Positions 57,814 through 64,000 of a DNA stretch of 64,000 nucleotides are shown here, piece by piece (within the stretch, counting starts at the first letter, position 1; each line of letters opens with the position of its first letter). This DNA comes from Toxonevra muliebris (Eukaryota; Arthropoda; Insecta; Diptera; Pallopteridae). The notes under the pieces were generated by a model that saw only the letters and a list, made by a program, of their open reading frames with translations, was not told the DNA's origin and did no database searches. Made by a program: the position numbers and the translations under genes. The DNA is taken from NCBI GenBank assembly GCA_963691655.1, contig OY829328.1, positions 85,874,400 to 85,938,399 of the forward strand, read 5' to 3'.

Positions 57814-59488
57814 GAAAAAAAAATTCTGAAATGATGAAATTAAAAACACAGAAATACAGAAGAACGATCGAAAAATTCGCTCCAAAATTTACTCTTTTTT
57901 CTTTGATTTAACAACGTCACAACTGTCAAAAAAATTGATTGCTGCATGTTTCTTTATGTGTATTGGTAAGAAAGAAAAACTGTGGTCGGTTGTATTCACG
58001 AACGCACAACTGTTGGAAACGGTCATCGTGGGGACAAGTCAGGAAAGTCTGAAGCCGCATAAAATGAAGCTCCTTGCAAACTTTCCCAAGCATATATTTG
58101 ACATAGAAACATCAATCAGAAAGTGTTAAAATGGCGTCCGCTTAACCCAAAGTAATTAACCTCAACCCTCTCCAACACCTCCCCCCATCCTCCTCCTCAT
58201 TGCCAATAAAAATTTCATGCATTTTGTTCGTTGGCCGTAAAACGAAAAATTATTAGGACAAAAATATTTCTGTTAGTTTTCTTTTTTCAACCGGAAAGCC
58301 AATTTTTACAACTTCAACTAAATTTTTCATCTTTCAGCAATAAGTTACCATTTAATACCTTTTTGCTTCTTGCCAATACCCTAGAGTTTAGGCACTTGAA
58401 TTCTTTAGTCTCTCTCAGTTTTTAGTCTCTGAAAATCAATGTTTTAGCACCTAAAATCATTACTTGACCTAAGTCAATTCAAGCTACATTAAATGAAATG
58501 TTTTCTTAATTAATTAATTTAAATCTTATCTATCAATGTTGAAAATATATACCTTGATATTAACCCTTAAATACCCACTGGTCACTACAGTGACCAACCA
58601 CTTCCGCGGCTGTCTGTGCCGCCATTTTACGTTCGCTATTTAAAAAAAACATCTGATCTTACTGTCTAAAGTTTTCTTTATCGATACGTATAAATAAGAA
58701 TGGAAAAATGACAACTATCGTACAGTTACAGTTATTTTTAGCTCGAAAAGCATGTTTTGCAAAAATTTTAAACAACTAACTGAAAAAAAGGTGTTTTTAT
58801 TTTCGAATTTTGTGTAATAAATATATTGCCGTGTGGACAAATTTGTGTCAGACGGTATGGGATAACACCAAATAACTGTTTTTAAAAATTATTGCGAATG
58901 TATTTTAATTTATTCTCCAGATAATCGCCAAAGGTTACTACAGAGGTCAACCATGTAAATTAAAATAACTGTACCTTAAACTAATTTATTTGAAAACACG
59001 TAGAACAAACGTTGTTCGGAATCACAAATACTATCTCTGACGTATTGGGCGTTTAAGGGTTAATGTTACCTATGCAAGTTTTATAACGATTATTAAAAAT
59101 TATTGTCAAAAAATGTATAGTCGTAAGTAATATCAGTTGTTAAAAATAGTAGTCATTATGAGTTGACAAATTTTCTTTTACATAAAAATGTTTGATAACA
59201 TTGAGATTAATTGTGAAATTTGTCTATATTTAACCGTGCACTTGGAAAGTATTTTTAAGAATACTTAAGCTATTTTTAAAATATCGGACAGAAAACATTG
59301 ATTATGATGGTGTACTTATTTATCAGTTAATTAATTATGGTAATAAACTTGCATGTCTGCAATATGTAAGTATAATCAAATTAGATTTTTTTAATTTATC
59401 AATCAAAAAATAAATAGTCGGTGCTGGCAGTTAAATATTTTCAGTAAGTCATAACATATTGAAGCGTGAGCATACAATAGCCGGAGAA
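57814..59488. other. Intergenic region between gene L and pseudogene M
   Basis: It contains the piggyBac-like MITE at 58564-59059. The frames at 57935-58425 show no recognisable domain. A C-rich tract lies near 58165-58198. Confidence 0.5.
58564..59059. mobile_element. piggyBac-like MITE flanked by TTAA
   Basis: 496 bp starting CCCTTAAATACCCA. The reversed right end reads CCCTTAAACGCCCA (12 of 14 matching). TTAA is present on both sides (58560-58563 and 59060-59063). TTAA targets with CCC-starting ends are typical of piggyBac. A palindrome TGGTCACTACAGTGACCA lies near the left end, and a related GGTTACTACAGAGGTCAACC lies inside near the right. No transposase frame. Confidence 0.82.
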
Positions 59489-61360
59489 ATGCCGATTTTT
59501 ATAGCACTATTCATAATCAGCATACAAACATTTACAAACTTATTGGCGACGACTCGGTATACCTAACGCTCGAATCTTTTTTTCCGGTATATTTCTACCA
59601 AAAATTTAAAAAAAAACAGTAAATCGATTTTAAAAAACTGTATATTTCGCGGTATCAACTTTTTATATCCATCATCGTTCTCAATTTTAATATCACCTTC
59701 TGTAGTTGTATTGAATTTGTTCTTTGAAGGAATTTGACGAAGTGATTCCGGAAACAAAGCATGGATGTCTTAAGTTACATTTGACGATCAGAACCGCCTC
59801 CAATGTTTCCATTTCTATCAAAAGTATACTCGTTGTTCTTTCAGATGTATTGCATTGCGATTAATAAATTTGAATTTCGTAGCGTTGGCAAATTAAATTT
59901 TATATTTTGATCTTAGTATAAACGAGGAATTTCGGTAAAAAAAAGGCGGTATGCGGTTTTGGAATATAAAAAATAGTATACTACCAACGAAAACTGTATA
60001 AATACGATCGTTAGGTATACCCCATGAGAGTTCGCATTTCCCCATGGGTAACCTGAAGGGATTCCGCGTAACGAAACATTTCACTGATATCTTTTCGCCA
60101 ATATACCAGAAATAAATAGGAACCGGTGCTTTCGTTGGTTTCTGTTTCTTCGTCGCACCAACAGTGATGGCATTGGATTTAGAATTCATTAAGAATGTGC
60201 TTATTAAAGATTTTAATAATTTCGATAGTCAAGGTGTTTTTGATAACGAACGTGATGATTCCCTAACTGGTGCTCTAGTATTCATAGAATGTGACAAATG
60301 GCGTCAACTGAGGTATAAATAAACGCTTACATTTTCATCGGGCACTGAGTTTCGTAACGTTTTCGCAGAGGAGTCAGCTGCAGTAGTTGTAGGCGATGAG
60401 TTGGAAATAATAGATATACTTGGACGTTATTGGTAATTGCGCTTTTGGCTTAGAGTGTAATAGTCTGCGCAATTCAAATGCTGAATTTATTATAATAGGA
60501 AAACGTTCGCGTAGCGAAACAGCACATAGTAAAATCGTTGACGCATTAATCCCTACTTTTCCTGATGTAGCATGTAAGCTAAGAATGCGTTTTTGAGGAA
60601 TTCTATATGCGTTTAGTGCGTTGAACAATCGAGTCTCGTGAAAAGCATCAAATTAAACGTAATGATTTTATGGATTTGGTAATCGCAATGAAAAGTGACG
60701 ATGGAAAGTCACAAGAGGGAAACTGTCACTTGAGGAGTTTATAGCACAAGCGTTTATATTTTTATTTTCTGGTTTTGAGACATCAGCGACTACCATTTCC
60801 TATGTGCTATACAAATTGGCACAACATCAGGAGATACAAGATAAGCTGCGCAAAGAAGTCAACGACACAACAATGAATTCAATTATGAATGTATGCAGGA
60901 TATGTGCTATTTAGAGCGGGTTATATTAGGTAAGTGCTTTTCATCCTTTTAAAATATTTAATCAAAATTTAATGCATTAAATGTTATATAGAAGCACTAC
61001 GCAAATATCCGTTTCTACCATAACTCGTACGCAAAGCTAGAGAACGCTATGTAACTAATGATTCAAAATATTTTATGGAGGCGGGCACCTCGGTTACTAT
61101 ACCTGTTCACTCAATACACTACGATCCTGACTTGCATCCAGAACCTGAAAAATTCGATACTACCATAAAACGGTTGTCGGACTGAACACCTTACACAATA
61201 CACTGGCTGTATTACACACCGAGCTCATCGAGTTTTTAATATGGAAATGTTCTATTTTACAAAAAAGTATTACATACAAAATGGTATTAAACATTTGGGC
61301 AAAATGCAACTCTGCATCGAGCTCAACGCAACCATTTTCAGGAAATTGTATTTTGCATAA
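59489..61360 (+). pseudogene. CYP6A-type P450 pseudogene M
   Basis: Segments matching gene L appear in order: start MPIFIALFIISI; NLKGF-like block after 60024; FVGFCFFVAPTVMALDLEF; a NNFDS/ERDDSLTGA-like stretch; [36 protein letters not shown]; a splice donor at about 60929 and acceptor before 60992; EALRKYP; IPVHSIHYDPD. Breaks: a deletion in the anchor, a 450-bp transposon insertion (59564-60013), in-frame stops (for example near 60112 and 60316), loss of the SGKMK region, frameshifts before helix I, a TAA shortly after the ExxR site, and replacement of the heme-loop region by unrelated sequence at about 61160-61290. Only a faint LGKMQLCIEL remnant follows near 61295. No functional enzyme can result. 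Confidence 0.92.
59564..60013. mobile_element. hAT-like MITE inside pseudogene M
   Basis: 450 bp between two copies of GGTATACC (59556-59563 and 60014-60021). Comparison with gene L shows the uninterrupted order GGTATACC then GCACGAGAAACCGCATTTCC, so the insertion point is exact. The ends TAACGCTCG (left) and TAACGATCG (right end reversed) are inverted repeats. An 8-bp duplication suggests hAT (or P). No coding capacity. Confidence 0.88.
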
Positions 61361-63064
61361 TTGTCAAATGATATGAAAAATTATGTTTAAATCTACATTT
61401 AAGGTGAACCTTGTCTTCAGAAACCTATGCTGAAATTTTACAAGGAATCTTTCCTCAAAATATTCCTTCTTTGAAAAATTCCATAAAAGTCTCCTTTCAA
61501 ACGTTGTTGAAGGGTTAAAAAATTCCACAAAAATATTTTGCAAAAAATTTCACTAGGGGTCACTAAAAACAAGAAGCATCTACGGGTTAAAGGTGAGGCA
61601 TTTCACCACACACACAAAACAAAGTTGAGTGTTACGCCTTAATATATGCAGAGGTCCTGTATAAATTAATTCGTTCATTTTCCCATATCATCCGATACTG
61701 ACTGCTGTAATGTCTAATTAACAATGAAGAACCTTGAGAAAATGTTTTGGGTCCCGCCCATTTTTTCTTTACTCATTACTTGGAAACAGAATAAAAAATA
61801 TTAAGTTTGACATAATAATAATTAATCAATAACATAATATTATGAAATAACTCAATATCATTGGTTTTATCATTGCTAGAATCTTGGTGAAATGATAATA
61901 GTTATATACATATTTATCAAAAATCTTTAATAATACACAAATACAGATACAGGTGGACGGCTAAAGGCAGTTCTTTTCAATAAAAACACATACATATGTA
62001 TATTAGCTTATGAAATTTTGTACAATTTAAACTGAAAATAAAAAGAACTTTTATCTATCTATCTATCTACCTATCTACAGATAGATTTTTGCAAAAGCTG
62101 AAATAATATTCATTGTTTGTTTGTCAGCTTTAAAAATTACTACTGGACACTTCTAAAGAAGCGTGTTTAGTAACTCAGCACAACTTTTGGAATATGAATC
62201 AATTCATAATATTCTGAAGTAAATATATTTTGATATTGTTGAATATATATAGATTCGGAATATTCCAGATAGGATTTTGTTTTATAAATCAAAAATAATT
62301 ATTATTTGTGAGTAAAAAAAATTTATGAAATTTTTTTAATATTTTATTGTAATAAACAAATTCACCCAAGATTTTTATTTTTGAAGAATATAAATAAAAG
62401 CCACAAATAATTTTTATTATAATTTTTGTTTCTAAATATAATAAAAAGTCACCACACCTACTAACTGATTGTGAAGGAGAAAGTTTTGATAAAAATATAC
62501 TTTTATTTAACTACTATAATTAATTTAATTCATCGAAGTTAAGTTTAACAAGCAGTAACTTCTTCAATCTAATATTGAAGGATCTTTTTATATTCTTCAA
62601 TGAATAAAATTTTTCGAAATTTGATTTTTTTTTTGCTATATTTGGAAGTAATTTAAAAAACCAGTGAAAATTAAAAGTTAATGATAATTTTATAGGTAGG
62701 TATTAAAGATTTCTCATTTATATCCCACATTAATCGTTTTCCCTTGAAAGCGACATCACCACGGGTAACATTAATCTTCCCGAGCAAGTCTGGGTGCAAA
62801 AAAATTTCATAATATTACGTAGCGGTAATCATACAACCTACATACACGCTTATTTGTAGCTAGCAAATGTTTGCTAAAATTTCTATATGTATATATTTTG
62901 TTGTTTTAGAACTTGTTTAAGCTTGAATGATTTTACAAAAATTTTTTGAATATAAATTTTAAATTTGTTCACATAAGTGTGAGCAGTTGAAATTCGTATA
63001 CTTAAGTGTTAGCACGCAATTTCTTCTTCGGCATTGTTCGGCGTCATTTAATTTTTGTATTAAA
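61361..63064. other. Intergenic region between pseudogene M and gene N
   Basis: A+T-rich, with a CTAT microsatellite at about 62055-62080. GTGAGCAG and GTTAGCACGCAAT words at about 62979-63020 resemble the block before genes L and M. No gene was recognised. Confidence 0.55.
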
Positions 63065-64000
63065 ATGCAAATGTTTATTGCTTTGCTTGTTATCAGCTTG
63101 ACGCTGTTAATATTATTTTTGAAATATTTACAAACTTATTGGAGTAGGCGTGGCATACCACACGATGAACCCCACTTTCCTATGGGCAACTTTAAAGATT
63201 GGCGTAAAACAAAACATTTGATTGATCTTTTTACGCCGGTCTACAATAAATACAAAGGAACTGGCCCATTTGCAGGATTTTATTTTTTGTTATCGCCGGT
63301 CGTTGTCGCTATTGATTTGGAGTTCGTAAAGAATGTACTCATTAAAGATTTCAATAATTTCGATAGTCGTGGCGTCTTCCACAATGAAGATACCGATCCA
63401 CTCACAGCGAATCTATTTTCATTGGATGGCAATAAATGGCGTCAGCTGAGACAGAAATTATCGCCCACCTTTACATCGGGAAAAATGAAATTTATGTTTC
63501 CCACTGTCGTCAAAGTAGGCGTTGAATTTGCTAAAGTCTTCGCGGAGAAGGTGAACGCTGTGGCTGCTACTGAGGACGGCGTAATGGAAATAACCGATTT
63601 GCTGGCACGCTTCACGGCTGATGTTATTGGTTCGTGCGCTTTCGGCTTGGAATGCAATAGTCTGCATAATCCCGATGCTGAGTTTGTTACAAATGGAAAA
63701 CGTTTACTCACTGAGCGGAGGCATAATAAAATAATTGATACTTTCATTGAAAGCTTTCCGGGTTTAGCGCGTAAACTTAACTTAGCACAAGTCCCACAGG
63801 AATTTACTGATTTCTATTCTGGCGTAGTGCGTCAAACAATTGATTATCGTGAAAAGAATAACGTTAAATCAAACGATTTTATGAGTATGTTAATTGACTT
63901 GAAAAATTCTGGAGATAACAAGTTATCATTCAATGAAGTGCTTGCACAAGCGTTTATATTCTTTGTGGCTGGTTTTGAAACATCATCGACGACAATGGGA
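63065..64000 (+). CDS. CYP6A-type cytochrome P450, gene N (partial, cut by window end)
   Basis: An open frame from ATG 63065 runs without a stop to base 64000 (312 codons). A second Met two codons on (63071) is equally possible. Seen: anchor about 3-22; [68 protein letters not shown]; and the I-helix AGFETS at 302-307 immediately before the edge. The ExxR, PERF and heme motifs lie beyond the window. Closest by eye to gene I. The frame looks intact so far. Confidence 0.93.
   Translation, partial: MQMFIALLVISLTLLILFLKYLQTYWSRRGIPHDEPHFPMGNFKDWRKTKHLIDLFTPVYNKYKGTGPFAGFYFLLSPVVVAIDLEFVKNVLIKDFNNFDSRGVFHNEDTDPLTANLFSLDGNKWRQLRQKLSPTFTSGKMKFMFPTVVKVGVEFAKVFAEKVNAVAATEDGVMEITDLLARFTADVIGSCAFGLECNSLHNPDAEFVTNGKRLLTERRHNKIIDTFIESFPGLARKLNLAQVPQEFTDFYSGVVRQTIDYREKNNVKSNDFMSMLIDLKNSGDNKLSFNEVLAQAFIFFVAGFETSSTTMG

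Noticed and set aside
59489..61360. Pseudogene M as a working P450 with extra introns
   Set aside because: In-frame stops, several frameshifts and loss of the heme-ligand segment cannot be repaired by plausible splicing.
20397..64000. CRISPR arrays, operons, bacterial-type terminators or a viral insertion
   Set aside because: Nothing of the kind is visible. Gene structure is eukaryotic throughout, and direct repeats lack regular unique spacers.

Overview
The window is insect nuclear DNA: A+T-rich, intron-bearing, with long non-coding tracts and many small non-autonomous DNA transposons. Protein similarity and codon style point to a higher fly (Brachycera). A non-drosophilid such as a tephritid is my inference and is not proven by the sequence.

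Region 1 (1-20.4 kb) holds one large gene on the plus strand, the Kank orthologue. Its coiled coil, an SxIP microtubule-tip motif, a Cys/Thr-rich middle with repeated G-T / C-Q-T motifs and C-terminal ankyrin repeats lie on eight exons (6922-18124), and the predicted spliced frame is continuous (1171 residues). The first exon is the least certain part. About 6.9 kb upstream contains a 16-bp minisatellite, a tRNA-derived SINE-like element and a CT/GC-rich leader.

Region 2 (20.4-64 kb) is a CYP6A-type cytochrome P450 cluster. It has eleven genes with complete frames, one gene whose second coding exon is split by an 875-bp insert, one clear pseudogene, and a fourteenth copy cut by the window end. 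In order: A(-), B(+), C(+), D(+), E(+, interrupted), F(+), G(-), H(+), I(-), J(+), K(-), L(+), pseudogene M(+), N(+, partial). All share one phase-1 intron at the same place, after the first base of the Glu codon of the K-helix ExxR motif. This indicates descent by repeated local duplication. B/C are tandem duplicates with a gene-conversion-like tract. K/L are inverted duplicates whose introns look more alike than their coding exons. These proteins would be ER-anchored monooxygenases using electrons from NADPH-P450 reductase, with likely roles in clearing xenobiotics or plant compounds. No substrate can be read from the sequence.

Mobile DNA is scattered between the P450 genes: hAT-like MITEs (one with a perfect 8-bp target duplication at 32.0 kb, another inside pseudogene M), a piggyBac-like MITE with TTAA ends (58.6 kb), a hAT remnant (36.8-37.6 kb), foldback candidates, and the insert in gene E. 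I did not find a wholly new type of system. The most unusual items are the insert in gene E, the loss of the I-helix threonine in B and C, and the conversion tract between them.
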